The notes under the pieces: model-generated
The model's input: the letters and a program-made list of their open reading frames with translations, nothing else
Told to the model about the DNA's origin: nothing
The model's database searches: none
Program-made: the position numbers and the translations under genes
Part shown: one piece after another, positions 36,690 to 50,800 of the stretch
Numbering within the stretch: position 1 is the first letter of the stretch
How the letters are laid out: the number at the start of each line of letters is the position of its first letter
Source of the DNA: Alnus glutinosa
Lineage: Eukaryota; Streptophyta; Magnoliopsida; Fagales; Betulaceae
Direction of reading: 5' to 3'
NCBI RefSeq assembly: GCF_958979055.1
Contig: NC_084886.1
Coordinates: 374,501-438,500 of the forward strand
Length of the DNA: 64,000 nt

Positions 36690-39600
36690 TCAGTTTGATA
36701 TGATTTTCAGGAGTTCAATATCAAACAAAAGAGTCTTGTCTATCAGCCCTTGGTTCCTCAGTACAAAATCCAAAGCTCGTTGGCCCTTTGAAACACATTG
36801 GCATTGCACCTTCGTAAGGATTCATGTAAGTTTAATACAAGTATCAGCAAAAGGACTTCAATATTACCGAAAATGTTGTTGGTCTTGGGCCGCTCTTGTT
36901 GTAATCATTCTCAGGATATCCTAGTTCCGGCGGCACTATTATCCTGCAACACTGTGAAACAAATTGTAAAATTTGCTTTCAATTTTCTTTTTTCCGTCCC
37001 TTTATCTGCCATGCACACACTATGCATGTGTACAACGTGCCAATACTGCAATCCTAGTTTTGTGATCGAGGTGAAGAGAAAGTTTCATTAACAATATCCA
37101 CAAGTTCAGAATTTCACCTAAACGAATATAATGAAAGAAATCTCCAGTTCGTGACCTATAGTATTAACTAGAAGTTATGGTGACTAGCATCAAGATATAG
37201 AGCCTGTTTACTAAATTCATCCATGGAATGCATTCTTGGCATACTTAGAGTCAGAGGACGCAAACTGAGACAGAATACGTCAATGGCCATGAGGAACTAT
37301 GGACAGGAGATTGGGAAGGTTTTTGTAATCACACTAAAGTGAATAAACTATCATAGATGTCATTCAGTGGCACTCCTCTTAATACACTTGATGCATGGAA
37401 TGTGCACCAGTTTTTAAGTAAATTAATTGAAAATTAGGCATCACTCCAAAAATAGCAGAGGCTAATAGGCTGTTTCAGAAAAGCAGATGCAGCACCTTCT
37501 AATGCCACCCAGAGCCATGCCTGAAACAGCTTCCTCAAAAGCTGGTATCACCTGAAGATTCAAAAGCAATAGAGCACCATTAGAAGCCTCGATTTTGAGT
37601 ATCCAACAATATGCTAATGAAAAGACAAGTGAATCGTACACGCAATATGGTACAATTACTATTACCTAGTAGTCAATTGCATCCATGCTAAATCCCAATT
37701 TACATTTTTGCACTGTAGAATTTAACAATAAAGAATAGCTTCTGATATAATTTATAAATTGACAAAGAATTATCACCAATACAAAGCATGAACCCAAGCC
37801 AAGAGTAATAGCAAGAAATGAATTCAAAGCACATAACAAATTAGAAACTTAAGTAGACATAGTACTCTCCCCCATCTCATCCAAGATGTAAGGACAGTGT
37901 TGTTTATTGTTCGAATGGGGAAAAGAATATTCCTCACCTCATGAGATCCTACTCTAAATTTGAAGAAGTCCTTGTCATCACCCTGCATTTTAACAATCAC
38001 ATATTGTTGTGTTTTAATTGAGCATAATAGAAACTCCGGTAAAAGGCTGAGAAGCATACCATACCTCAAAGGAACCACCCTTTGTCTTATTTCGGGCTTC
38101 AAATATGCGGCCATAGTATCCTATGGTGTAACCATCCCAATCAACCTAAAATGAGATCATCACCCATAAGCTGCTACAGTTACCCAGTTTGAGAATAAAA
38201 CAATTCAGCATTGAACTTAAGTTACGATTCTTGCTTCCACGAGTCTTTTATATTGAGTTTGTCCAAATTTCAGCCAGATCAATGAAAATGGTTGAACAAA
38301 GATTTCACTTGGCTAAAAAGAAGTTCATGTTCCACAATCTAAAGGCAAATTTATTGAGACCAAATCTTTGCAAGTAGGCATCTTGTCTGGGTTTCAACTT
38401 GGCAACTATATGGAAATTTCATGCAAAATTGCGAAACAATGCATACACAATCAGTGGCTTACCACTACAGTCTCTCCCATCTTTGGTGAGGGGCCATTTC
38501 CAGCTCGCAAGTCCTGCATTCTTTTTAATATGTAACTAAAATAGATAATTATATGATGGTGATGGACTTAAACATTCAAGGAGGCCTTATAATGTACTTT
38601 TCAACAGGTAACCTTATACTGAAGACCTGATTCTGTCTCTGTGTAGTCTGGATACCGCATTTTAGTCTTGCCATAGTCCTTTCCCCTAATTGCAGGCACT
38701 GTATTCACGAACATAGTGCTCACATATAGTATATAGTATATAGAGCTACAACATCTCCTATAGTATATATCAATCATACGTTTCTTAACAACCTAGTTAC
38801 TCCACGGAAATCAACCTAGGTTACCAAGAGCATGATTGAGTACACATCTACTGTTACAAAACCCAATATTAAAGAAATTGGACTATCTATCAGTGAAACT
38901 CTCTAATGATCCATAAAAACCATATTATTAGGGAGGAAGGAGGAGGTAGTGTCCTAAGAGATGGCCAAGCCAAACTAGTACCTGGAGGAATTGTCTCTTA
39001 TTTCAGCTGAAGCTGAGGGACCGACGATGGACATCATGCTATTGATCACGAATACAAGATATTCTTTTTGATAAGTGAAAAGAATGGATGTGCAAAAAGA
39101 TCCATTATTTAGATCATTGGCCAACTTTAAGGCTCTAGTATAGCCTTGCAGAATCTCTTTAGTTCATATAATGAGAATCCTAATTGAATACTCCAAATTA
39201 CAGATGGATCTAGCATCTATTACTAATTGAGCAGCGATAAATCAGAACCAAAGAGTAGGCATTTACTCCATCGGTCCAAAACCAACGTCAATTTTGGAGA
39301 AAGCATGATATGCAATACAGCATTTCCAATAATACACAACAAACACACAAGCAAAAATATAGTGAAAGTGTGTGGCATTAGCGAAATTACTGTCAGCAAA
39401 TTCAGATGCCATGGCTATCCCATCGATTGAAGCTTTCCACCAGTATCCCGCAAGTAGTCCAATAGTTGAGATCACAACTTTCCTACGCTCAGTTACTGCC
39501 GTAGGGGTACCATTACCTACAAAAAGATACAAAATAGATTTAATTATAACCCTGCAACGTGAAGAACAAGCATTATATATGTTACTCAACCACTTTAACG

Positions 39601-40087
39601 TTCATTGGAGAAAAACTCAATCAAATCTTTTCAAAAATTTCCCTTTGCACGCTGCACACACAACATAGAAAGCTAGAAAATTTAACCCAGAGAAAATTAA
39701 AAAAAAAAAAAAAACCTCAATTAATCTACACCATCAGTATAAAGATTGAAAAATTGGAGCCAATTTCGGGTGTAACATCATATTTTTTACCCAAAAACAA
39801 ATGCATAGAGGAAATTCGAAACGCGTAATTGGGTTAACAAATTAAAGGGGTAACAACTAACCACATAAACTTGAATTGGGTATCTGAGTTTCATGAAGAG
39901 ATACAGAAGTAGTTGGTCTGCAGCATCTCTGTAACATCAAATGGCCGTTATATATATGAAGAAACTAGAAAGACCCACGTACGTAAATGAGAGAAATAGC
40001 AAGACGAGGACGTACCAAAGTTGGAGCTTTGGTAACAGATAACGTCAGGGATTGCGGTAGAGATCCAAACACTGAAATTGACGCCAT
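36690..40087 (-). CDS. FKBP19: Plastid FKBP-type peptidyl-prolyl isomerase, FKBP19-like
   Basis: Ten small exons on the minus strand: 40016-40087, 39862-39928, 39391-39516, 38613-38698, 38463-38513, 38065-38145, 37938-37982, 37496-37551, 36868-36943 and 36690-36785. Phases agree throughout, giving 251 residues. The start MASISVFGSLPQS and following Ser/Thr-rich part look like a plastid transit peptide. A twin arginine (57-58) before VVISTIGLLAG suggests a second, thylakoid-lumen signal. The FKBP domain reads SGLQYKDLRAGNGPSP, VVVDWDGYTIGYYG, VIPAFEEAVSGMALGG, IIVPPELGYP and LLFDIELLK. Sequence, length and position beside transaldolase fit Arabidopsis FKBP19 (At5g13410). Several residues of the classical active site differ in these lumenal FKBPs, so isomerase activity is uncertain. 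None of these exons is long, so the gene is easy to miss. Confidence 0.9.
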
Positions 40088-40995
40088 TGATTCTCAAAAG
40101 AGTGAAAATTTTCCAAGGAGTGGGTTGGAGGTTTCGCGGGAAGATAACGGCCACAACCTTGTTTATTACTAGTAGTCAAGAGCTCTCTATGCCTCCACCG
40201 TCCAATTGTATGACTTTCTGCTTTCTATCGTGGGCCTACCATGGACCCGTCACTTATTATACAGCCTCGAGTCTGTTCTCTCTCCTTTTTGGGCAAAAAA
40301 AAAATATTATTGATTGGCTAATAAAGAAAAAGGCCTTTTTTTTTTTTTTTCCCCAACTCTAATCTCTCTAGATAATTATTATTTTTAATTATATAATTCA
40401 GATTTTAACAACTCATTTAAAAGATCTTTTAAGTTATTTGTTCTCCAAAGTTTTCTTTAAACGGGGTTATAGAAAATTTCATGAAAATTCCTTGACATCC
40501 GTCCATTCTCATGTACTCGTAATTCTATATGCCATTATTTTATTCCCCAAAATTGTCATTTTATTCTCTTTTTAACTCTCAATGTCATCTTAATTTTTAA
40601 AAACACTATTAAATCAAAATATAATATTGAGTTATCCCAAATCTAATAGAAAATTTAAAAATCGCACCAATTTTAAGGAGATAAAATAAAGCATGCTCTA
40701 TTAAAAATGATTCTCTCGTGCTTTATTAAAAATGCATATGAGAAATGATAGGAGGAAAGAAAAAAGAGAAAACAAAAAAAGCTTGCACTTTTTATAGATC
40801 GTTACAATCTTTACAAGTCTCTGACCAAGATCCAGTCATTGGCCTTTCAAACCTCACATCCCAATGAAGCATACTCGTACATGACAATATCATTAAGGTC
40901 TTATAATGCACTCGTCAACTACATTTATAGCAGGTCTCAGCACCCGCTAATTTTATTGATTTAACATGACACTAAATAAGCAAAAACCATAAGGC
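40088..40995. other. Intergenic: FKBP19 promoter and transaldolase 3' end
   Basis: Both genes are on the minus strand. A TATAATA-like motif on the minus strand near 40254-40262 could serve FKBP19. The stretch 40780-40995 is probably the transaldolase 3' untranslated region. The middle is AT-rich without genes. Confidence 0.5.
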
Positions 40996-43900
40996 TCACA
41001 GGCTGACTAATTTAAGAGAGTTTGCCTTCTCTTGCAGGGTATCGAGCAGGCTGTCAAAGCTTTTCTTGAAAGAATCCACACCTTCAAGTTCGAGCTGGTA
41101 GCCAACGTCACTCCAGTCAACGCCCAACTTCTCAAGAGCATTGTAAACGCCTTCAGCTTCAGATACATTCGAATCAATCGTCCTCGAAACAGAACCGCGA
41201 TCAATAAATGCTTGAAGAGCTTGGTCAGGCATGGTTGAAACCTGCAAAAGGAGAAATACCATCATTAACTATATGATACATCTAAGGCTTAAGCATATGA
41301 TACATCTTAGCTTTTGTAAAACCAGAATTATGATATATGAAAGATGAGTTGGCTCACCGTATCAGGTCCAATGAGAGGAGCAACATATAAGGTGTCAGGG
41401 TAGGCAGGATTCTTAACACTGGTTGAGGCCCACAGCAACCTCTGCTTCTTGGCACCCTTTTTCACCAGAGCTTCCCATCTTGGACCAGAGAATTTCTTCT
41501 GGTACAGCTTGTATGCCAATGCAGCTTGAGCGACTGCAGCCTGAAAAGTAGTAATTTGCCGTGACATTAGCAAATCTCTACCTTCTAGGATTTTTAGTTC
41601 CTCCACAGGAAGAAAAGTAATCGAACCTACTTACCTTTCCTCGAAGATCAAGGGCCTCTGGGCTTCCAATCTTCTCAAGCTTCTTGTCAACGAGAGTGTC
41701 TACCCGACTGACAAAGAAGGAAGCAACACTTGTAACCTTGGAGAGGTCACTTAACCCAGAAGCTTCAAGGCCATCCAAGTAAGCATCAATGACTGCTTCA
41801 TATCTAGAAAGAGAGAATATGAGCTGGGCATACCCAACAGGAGACAATTAGAACGGTGCCAAGGGAAATCAAAAGGCAAGTCAACAAATATTGATACACA
41901 TTCATAACACTACGTCTATTGCATAACCAAAATAACCAAATACTGTTAATATTCCATTTTCTTCATGCCTAAAGCTTTGTCGATCGAGGGGATGATGCCA
42001 TTCCTTACGAATACTACCTCACTTGTGTGAAGGGCCAAACAAACCCAGTTTATTACAATCACTTTGCCATCATAAACTATTAAGATTAGTGGTACAACAC
42101 TGTGCCATACACTATAGACATTGAAGTTTGAGGTCATGGCCAAACACAATAAAAGACAGCATAAAGAAAATTACCAATGTCTGCTGTTCAAAAGTTTTAT
42201 GGGCTATTTCTTCTAAGCTAAGCATGGATGTGTATGATGAGGAACTACTTACTGTCACATTGACGCTTATGCCAAGTGAAATAACATCCTTAATTGAAGG
42301 GACGCATGCAGCTGTAGCAGGAATCTTTATGTAAACATTACGGCGATCAACCACTTTATGGAGCCATTTTGCAGCCTCTACAGTCCCTTTAGTGTCATCA
42401 GCAAGTCTGGGGGACACTTCAACAGAAACATAGCCATCACCACCATCTGTTTGATCATAGACTGATTCAAAAAGTTTGCACGCATCTTGAATGTCCTTCA
42501 CCACAAGCTCCCAGTATGCATCTTCAATGCCTTTCCCTGATTGAACAAGTTCCCTGCAGATTCCAGTAACGTAAGGTTAGATGTATAGGCAGTGAAAGGA
42601 ACAGCTGGGATAACAATAATTAAAGCAGAGAACATCTAATTTCCAACCACCAAGAGCCAGCAGCAACCGGCAGAGTGGTACAGGTTACATAAAACCACAA
42701 GTTACAACCACATTTCCTCCGTCATACTCTCTTAAGCATACGGCATAGCCATAGGCATAAATTCTTTTAGCATTGATTGAGCAGTTTATAGTTAACTCCA
42801 ACGAATAATCTCTGCCCTACCTTGGCTACCATGAAGTGCAATGCAAATCATTCTTGTTATCATGAAGAGCCCATTGTAAAATGCAGTAAAAACTAATTGA
42901 CGGCAATACCTGAACTGGTCATTGTAAGCATTTGAAGATGATATTGCTTTCTGGAAGATCTGCAATCATGTTTATAAAACATTTAGTTACACGGGATTAA
43001 AAGTGATAAATGACAACCACATAAAAACAATCTGAAGACACAATTCCATAAGTACAACTGGTCTTGTTGATCTCATCTCTCCCCCCCCCCCCCCCCCCCC
43101 CACCCACCAAAAAAAAAAACAGGAATAAAAATACTCATTTGATTTCAGTATTTTTTTTTAAAGGTCATAATAGTGATAAGATTAATATATGCATAATTAC
43201 CGCTGGGTTGCTTGTTACACCTCTAACGCCACTTGCAATCAGAGGAAGCAGATCCGTAACAGGTCGGCAGAGGTTATCATACCATGGACTCTGCCCTTCC
43301 TTCTCATAGAGATCATGAAGAACTGTTCGCTTTGCTGGAACTCCATTTCCAACAACTGTGGAACATCTGACACTGTAATAACAATAATATAAGAATGCAA
43401 AGTTTATAATTGGAGATAAAGAAAACTACTGAGAAACTACCATAGATTACAATTACATCAAAAAAGAAGATGCATAGCAATCTACTCCATCAACAACCAA
43501 CATAATATGGGGTATAATACGGCATGCAGAGCATTGATATTTGAACGCAATTCAATAAAAATTGAGGCTTATGGTCAAGAACGACGAGCAATAGTATCCA
43601 CTAACAACTAATGACCGGAGGAAAAGATGTTAAATCATGATGCATTTTTTGCATGGGACTGAATATGCATCAAAAGCTAGTAATCAATCAAGAGTCATAG
43701 GGGTGGACAGGCACAAATTTTATGAGAAACTTGTAAGGAATCGATATGCGCAAATTTTTAGCTACAAGAGCTACCAGATCATAAACAACGCGAAGATTAA
43801 GCAAACCTCATACGTTTAAGATTTGGCACATGATACAAGATTCTTCATCTTAGTATGTTTCTAGATGTTACCTTTAAAAACAAAAACACAGAACCCAATT

Positions 43901-44431
43901 CAGTTTCTCTTGAAAAGAGACGGAAAAAAAGGTGATTGTCAAATTGCGGATCATCCAATTTATCAAAACAAAACAATAATCCGAAAATGACTTTGAGATC
44001 CCAGTTAAGCAGATGATTAAATCATAGAATAGAGACATCAAATCCCAAAAAAAAAAAAAAAAAAAGAAGAAGCAGACCCCACATATTCTATGTAGGAACA
44101 GATGTTAAGGAGACAAGAAATTACAAAACAAAAACAGAAATCAGTAGCAGCCAATGCAATTATAATCGCCACAGAAAAAGATACAAATATAGACCACGAT
44201 AACCATACTACAGTCTACAAAAATAAGAAAAAAAAATCGAAAAACATACACCAAAGGGCCACTCCTAGCATGGTTACTCCGCAGGGCTAATTTGGAAGAT
44301 GAAACCTTGGCGTTGAAACTGCTTCCACTGTAGAAACCGAGCAGAATCTTGGGCTGTGAAGATCTGGGTTTGATCGTAGACGACGCATGAGCGGCAGGGC
44401 TCGGAGTCGAGAGTCTGGACACGGTAGCCAT
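40996..44431 (-). CDS. TAL: Plastid transaldolase
   Basis: Seven exons on the minus strand: 44250-44431, 43201-43372, 42910-42959, 42253-42553, 41635-41823, 41358-41540 and 40996-41241, giving 440 residues, close to what I recall for Arabidopsis At5g13420 (438). The first ~60 residues are Ser-rich and basic (plastid transit peptide). The class I aldolase core has the Schiff-base lysine at about 211 in NVYIKIPAT, with GVTSNPA and [18 protein letters not shown] around it. The enzyme moves a three-carbon dihydroxyacetone unit between sedoheptulose 7-phosphate and glyceraldehyde 3-phosphate in the oxidative pentose phosphate pathway. The exon 1 donor was set at GT|GTATGT because it keeps the frame (PLVVRCS) and is the better consensus. 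A 21-base C run lies in intron 2. The gene is intact. Confidence 0.97.
43081..43101. repeat. C21 homopolymer (G21 on the sense strand) in transaldolase intron 2
   Basis: Twenty-one uninterrupted cytosines, followed by CACCCACC and an A-run. Long C/G homopolymers are rare in plant DNA compared with A/T runs. On the transaldolase transcript this is a G-run able to form quadruplexes. Confidence 0.9.
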
Positions 44432-45129
44432 GGTGGATCAAACGCAACACAGCGTGAGAGAGAGGACAGAGAGAGTAGGTGAGATCTTGTAGTAACGAAA
44501 CGGTACAAACGAAGAAGATGGGCGTAGGACTATATATATAATGGCTTTAAGGTTTAACCTTATTATTATTTGTCTTCCTCTTTTCTTTTTTATAGGTATA
44601 CACGGGCCACACGGCTGGTCAGCAAAAGTAGCTCTCGATTGACCAAACGGGCAGGTAGCCGGTAGGGTCGCTGAGATAACGAAGGTGGGAAGTTTGGTGG
44701 CTTTGTTTTCTTCTGTAGATCGGTGAGCCATCTCATTTGACGTTGTTTTCTTTCTATCTCTTTTTGCTATTTATCATCCTTTTTATATATATATATATAT
44801 AGAGATTTATCATCCATTTTTCCTTCACTATTTTTAACTCTATCCGCTTTTTTTCGAACTATTCCTTAGATCTTTTTTTTTTTTTTTTTTTTTTATATGT
44901 GAATTCTACATATTTAATAAGTAATTTTAAAAAATATTATTAAAGTGATACAAAAATTATATAAAAATAATAAAAAGTATCATATTTTTTGAGCTTTCCA
45001 TGTTAAAGTGCCGCTTAATTTGTTGACGATTTCTTCAAAATATGTATTACGATTTTGTTATCTGTGGGCAATGATTAGGATTATCCTTATTGCCTAGTTA
45101 AGACTGAAACAAAAAATTTAAGATTAAGA

Positions 45130-45165
<36 letters not shown>

Positions 45166-47869
45166 TCACATTGGTGATGGGGATTTAAACTAAATTGTTA
45201 CTAATTTTTCAGATTAAAAACAAGGAGAACCAGATAAAAAGAAATGATTTATTTTTATTTTGTTGTTGTTGCTAGGGGCGGCGGGGGAGTAATTACCTGA
45301 GCTAAGTTGAATTGTTGTATAGGATAAAGTAATTTTCTTTCAAAATGTAGCATGACATTTAATGAAGCATGCCTCAATTATAAGTTATAAGAATATAGTA
45401 AGCTATTTAATTACATTTCAATCTCTTGAAAAACGAGGCACGCCTCACCAAACCACCGGTATAAAATATAAATGTCCGACGAGTTTATATTTGTTTCCTA
45501 TTTGTCAAATCGGTGCGTGCATCGTCAAGCGATTTTCCAAGTTCACCAAGAAAGAAAGAAAAAAAGTGATATTCCCAATTCTTTTCAACGTATTTTGGAG
45601 AATTTTTTTTTTTTTTTTTTGAAAAAATATTTTGATGCGACTTTAAAGATTTTTTTTATTATTATTAGTGCTTTATATTTTGAATTGCTTGTTCATGTAT
45701 TTGTTTATGAAAAATAATATATATATAAAACAAAAATTTTAAAATTGGGCCTATCGATTAAGGGATGTGACCATACATGTATCACCTTAAGTTGAAAAGC
45801 ACTGATATACGGAAACATCATAGACAACTTTTTTATTAAAATTAATTTTTTTTAAGATAAAGTGGGTGCTCCGTCCCCCTAAAATTATTTCCCGAAGTTG
45901 AAAGAGAGAGTAATCTTTGTTTTTTTAATGGACATCGCTTTCTTTTTTCGAAGTGACTTTCTCAGTATGCTATACGATTCTTGAAAGAGGAATGAATAAA
46001 AAAAATTAAAAAGAATAGAAGAGCCGTTGCTATCTTTAGCCGTCGTCAAATATTTTTGGAATGATCAAACGGTTGACTTCTTCAAGCAGATGGAATATGC
46101 TATTAGGAAATGTGAAAATACCCATTTTTATCTTTTACTATTTAAGTTTCCAGTTATAGAGGAAATAGGCTATTTGGCAAAGGCCAAGTTTAACCTGGAT
46201 ATCAATTTTGGATAGTATTAGCATCCTCTTTATTTTAAGTAAGTAAAATTTTTATTTTATTTTTTTTATTTTTTTACATGTCCACACAAGTAAGTAAGTA
46301 AAACTAAGATGATTAATTTTATGGTCCGAACTATATTTTATAATTTAATAATCTATATATTGTCACATGATAAAATATTATTATGACACCATATACATCG
46401 TTAAATACAATAAAATTAAACCTATATCCTAAAATATATCATGATTAGCTCATTGAAACCAAAAAGAATCCCATTCGAGTTGGGTATTGTTCCAACCACC
46501 AGCTTGGTGAATATGTTGAATGCAAATGTGGGCATATATGGAAGCCTATTGTTTTACTCAATGAATAATATTACATACTAAATTTTTATTTTACTTTTAT
46601 TTTATTGGGTTGATGTGTCAATGTTAATCAATCTTTTATTTTTTTATTTTATTTTTAACAACGACTAATTCAAGGAAAAATGAAAGTGAAATAGAGTGTA
46701 GTATACATCATTAATGTTTCTCGATTTCTTAGGCTATAAGTATTTACTTATATATATCCTAAGAAGGACCTTCCGGTATACCGGCCCATCATAACTGGAT
46801 TCCGCAATCTGAATGTCATTGAAAGTTTGGAACGCATGCAGAAGCACGGTTAGAGCAGTTTTACATTGATAATGTTGTTTACAATTATTAGTCCAATATA
46901 ACACGCGCGGTTCAAAGGGAACTAGAGTTCAACATCTAAAACACAGCACCGCATGAGTACTGCTTGGATTGGGAACATGCATGAAGAAACATCCTACAAC
47001 CTTTTGCTATCCGCAAGAACATGAACTTTTTTATACTTTACCAATGAAAGAAACGAAAATTATTTCACAATAAATTATCACTTATCTCAAAATTTTAAGT
47101 TAATAAAAAATTATAAATTTAATTATGTAATTAATATTTTAACATTTTTTTTTACATGTGAATTTAAACTCTCTTTCAATAAGTGAGACTAAACATATAA
47201 AATATTCAATTAAAATGAAAAGTAAATTACGAGAACCAGGTTCACTACTCATTCAAAAGCTTCACGATAAAAGAAAAGAGCAAGCCAATATATATATATA
47301 CACACCGCATTTTCTATTCTCCTATAATATAATGTTTTAAGAAATTATAGCATGTAAAAAAAAAATTATTAAAAATATATTATAGTAGGAGTAGCATGTT
47401 ACATGTAGCAGGCAGATGGTCAATTCAAAAATTTGATGACAAGGCGCTAGGATGGGCCTATCCCTCGTCAATATGTCAGAGTTGCTTAATTCGACCCTTG
47501 TGGTAGCTCAAGCGACAGCCCTATTAATTAGGTGCTTGTCTGCAACTTCTACAAAGAAAAGGGTCGTGTTCAGCCTCCACACAATTTTGATATATATATA
47601 TATATGATGATTTAACAAATATTTATAGCTAAAGAGAATGGCTGCCAAATTTATACCAAAATGTAAAATTTTGAATTTACAGATACTTACACAGGGCCAA
47701 ATATACAACACCCAACCCAATTTCCAGAAAGGATATGTGTAATGTAACCATCTCTACAAAATTAAAGTTCCCAAAAAAGGGAAAATTACAGTTCTGGGCC
47801 TTCTGGCATAGGCCAACACCTTTCTAAATTTGATACATCCGAGAACTACAGCAACCACTTTGACTTCCA
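44432..47869. other. Intergenic region between transaldolase and IRX10L
   Basis: Both neighbours are on the minus strand. The left end is the transaldolase promoter. The remainder is AT-rich, with a TA run near 44785-44800, a T-run at about 44873-44894, an A-run of about 30 at 45131-45160 and a GGCGGCGGGG island near 45275. Scattered short open frames have no recognisable content. The last 150 bases are probably the IRX10L 3' untranslated region. Confidence 0.6.
44531..44540 (-). promoter_or_regulatory. TATA box of the transaldolase gene
   Basis: TATATATATA lies 100 bases upstream of the transaldolase ATG on the minus strand, a normal plant spacing with a leader of about 70 bases. Confidence 0.6.
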
Positions 47870-50800
47870 TTACCAAGGTTTGAGGTCACCTACAGGTCCG
47901 GCAGTCCAATTCAAAATCTTTTGACCATGCTTCAAGTAAATGCTCTTGTTATGTGGCAACTTGCGAGCCAGCCCATTCAGTATCTGATGAAAAGCATCTC
48001 CTGCTTGTGCGGGTTGTGGGAACAGCATTGCTCGTTTCATTGAAGGATTTGCAAGCAGCCTCTGCTTCCTTAGAATCACTTCCGGCGGTATAGATGTAAG
48101 GATTGTGTCCAGGTTAGGGACATCTTCCTCTTTTACAAACACTCCAATTTCCTCCCATGGGATGGCATCAGCAAAGGGTAAAACAATATCATCTGCTATA
48201 ATAACGGGAATACAACCAAATACCACTGCTTCAACAAGCCTAGGACTCCATGGGGCCCAACCCAGAGGGCACAAACAGAATATAGCTCGCTGCATGTCTT
48301 CATAGTATGTGGTTGGATGATCAGTGGAGATGTCGAAAAGCGGATTGTCCTTAAAATTCTCCCAAACTGCTGCCCTGGCACCTCTGCAGTTGAACTAAAG
48401 CATCAGAAACGACGCAATTGACACAAAAATCTCAGAGATGCTACATAAGCTTAAGGACATCACGTGTTAAAATGTTAATTAAATAATTAAAAATTCACAT
48501 CTTCTTATCATCTTAAGCTTTTAGGAAGATGTGAATTTAGTTATTTAATTAACATTTTGATACTATGTCATATAATCGCAAGTACATGTCTGATGCAAAA
48601 TTAAAGAAAAGTAGACATTATTCTTAAAAAGATATTCTACGAAACATCAAATATCTAGAGTTCACACGGGTCTAAACACACTAAATACTTTTAAAAGCAA
48701 ATTAGGCTCCCAATATATAACCTACTTTTAAGCCAAAACTTAAGTATTAGTAAACTACATTGGTCGCTATCCAATTCTTTAAATGTTGCAGTCCTCAGAG
48801 GTCAGGTAGCTACTTGGTTATTGATTTTGATGCAATGTGACTGCAATGAACGCTTACGTTTTGAGCCTAATACCTAGGCAGCTTAGGGCAGTTATGATTG
48901 AAAAGGAAAGTGCACCTAACCAAAGCCTAAGACTCAAATGCAACAAACTACTTGCAAAAGTTCACTATGAACATACCTTGCATAATAACCACCTTCTGGG
49001 TCATTATTAACATCATAGAACAAGCCACGGAAGTAGACAAAGATTGATCGTGGAGTGTCTTGGGGAATCAGGTGGGCCTGCATTTTCTGAGGGGGAGCAT
49101 ATGGAGGAATAGTGATTGAACCCTCATTTAGGCAGACATGGTTCTGTTGTCCAAAAGTCTGAACCAAGGTAGCACGCTGGAGTAATGGAAGAATGCCCCG
49201 TTCAATAGCTTTCTCTTCCTATAGATTACACACAGAAGTAAACATCATATTAGTCATGACCGGTATGTTAGATCCTGCAACTAAGTTGTGGCCATGATTT
49301 CACTTAATAAGTGAACCTGCAAGGTGGGTGGATGAAGAGAATTCTTCAGTGCCTTGTATATAGAACGGATTTCTTAAGAAATGTTTCTTTCTCTAATTGT
49401 TATAACAGTTATCTTGCACACCCGGACCAAAATCCTGATATTCCGGATACCAAAGCCATACTAGCCCACATATTAGAGAGTATAGACCCACCTATCATGG
49501 CTTAAAGAGTTGAAACCCACTGAGATGATTTAACATATTCAATGACTGACCTATTCTTAAAAGAGAATGAATATGAACAGTTTGATTCCCCTATAAGATG
49601 AACATTTTAGGTCTCCTAGTCCATCACACCATTGCAATTCAAAATTCAACAAAAACATTTCAATGTTTCACTTAGAAAGCCAGGGGATATCAGGACACCT
49701 TCCTTTTGGAGAAATGACAGTCTAGACTGATACTACAGTTGACAACACATAACCTATAAGTTGAATATTGTCTCCAATCAAATAATTTTGTTGCATAATT
49801 TCAAACCTGACCAACTAAACAAGAGGTATCCATCTTCCATGTTCATCGAACACTTGCAGATGATTGGCAACATACAGAGCGTTCTTACATCCAGCCACAA
49901 CTTTAGTTCCCCCCAGGCAAAAAAAAAAAAAAGGTTATGGTTCTAAGACTCTCAAGTGTAGTTCCACTGAAAAAACTCTGCAGAATATTCCAAAATGGAA
50001 ATTTTATATCTAATTCTTCTAAATCTCCATAAATTTTCTCATTTTTTTCCAAATCCAAATTAAGGATCTTACCTGGTAATGAAAGCAGGCTCCAAAGTCA
50101 TGGGGCACAACAAAGAAGTGATCAGCCCCTTCTGTCCGATTCCAATAGGGCCAGCTTGAAGATATGAGCTGTACTGCACTTCTCATCATCCGTGGAGACT
50201 TGAAGGGCAATGGCAAGCCAGTGGGTGTGAGGTCACAAGTGGTGTATATTGGGGTATAAAACCAATCTGCTTCTTTAGGGTTGAGGGTTCGAACAGGACT
50301 GGATAAGAGGAACCTATGCATATAGATCTCAGCAGCAAACATATGGTTCAGACATCTTGGGTCCTTCTGAAGAAGCTTCTTGTTGTATTTGCTTGGAAGC
50401 TCATATATATAAACTTTCAATCTCCCTACAGGGTCATCTTCCAAGACATCACCAGCACTTCCTGCATCATTTAAACCAAACACAGCTAAGATTAATGTGA
50501 ATTCCAAAAGTCAATCTGCTCCAGTAAATCTAGACTCATTCACTTTTTCCATGTTTCAAGGAATAAGCTTGGTTTTTGCAGAAAAATAACTAGAAAGATA
50601 CAGATTTACAACTCGTGAAATCACATATTGCCTATATTTCTGCAATCAAAACCGGCAGAAAAGAAGCTACATATGCTCACAATATACATATTCCGAAGTA
50701 ATCAGGTTCTTGGGTTTATCAGGCATCATGAACACAGAGGGTTACTCATGAAAGTGTTCCAGTAAAAATTGGCATACCCTCATAAAATCAACAGAAACAA

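Noticed and set aside
36690-40087. Assignment of the FKBP gene to FKBP16-2 (PnsL4)
   Set aside because: The FKBP domain is similar, but the length (251), the start MASIS and the position beside transaldolase fit FKBP19 better.
47504-47590. Possible tRNA-derived SINE (GGTAGCTCAAGCGACAGCC with a weak B-box-like GTGTTCAGCC)
   Set aside because: The boxes are poor matches, there is no tail or target duplication, and one short match can occur by chance.
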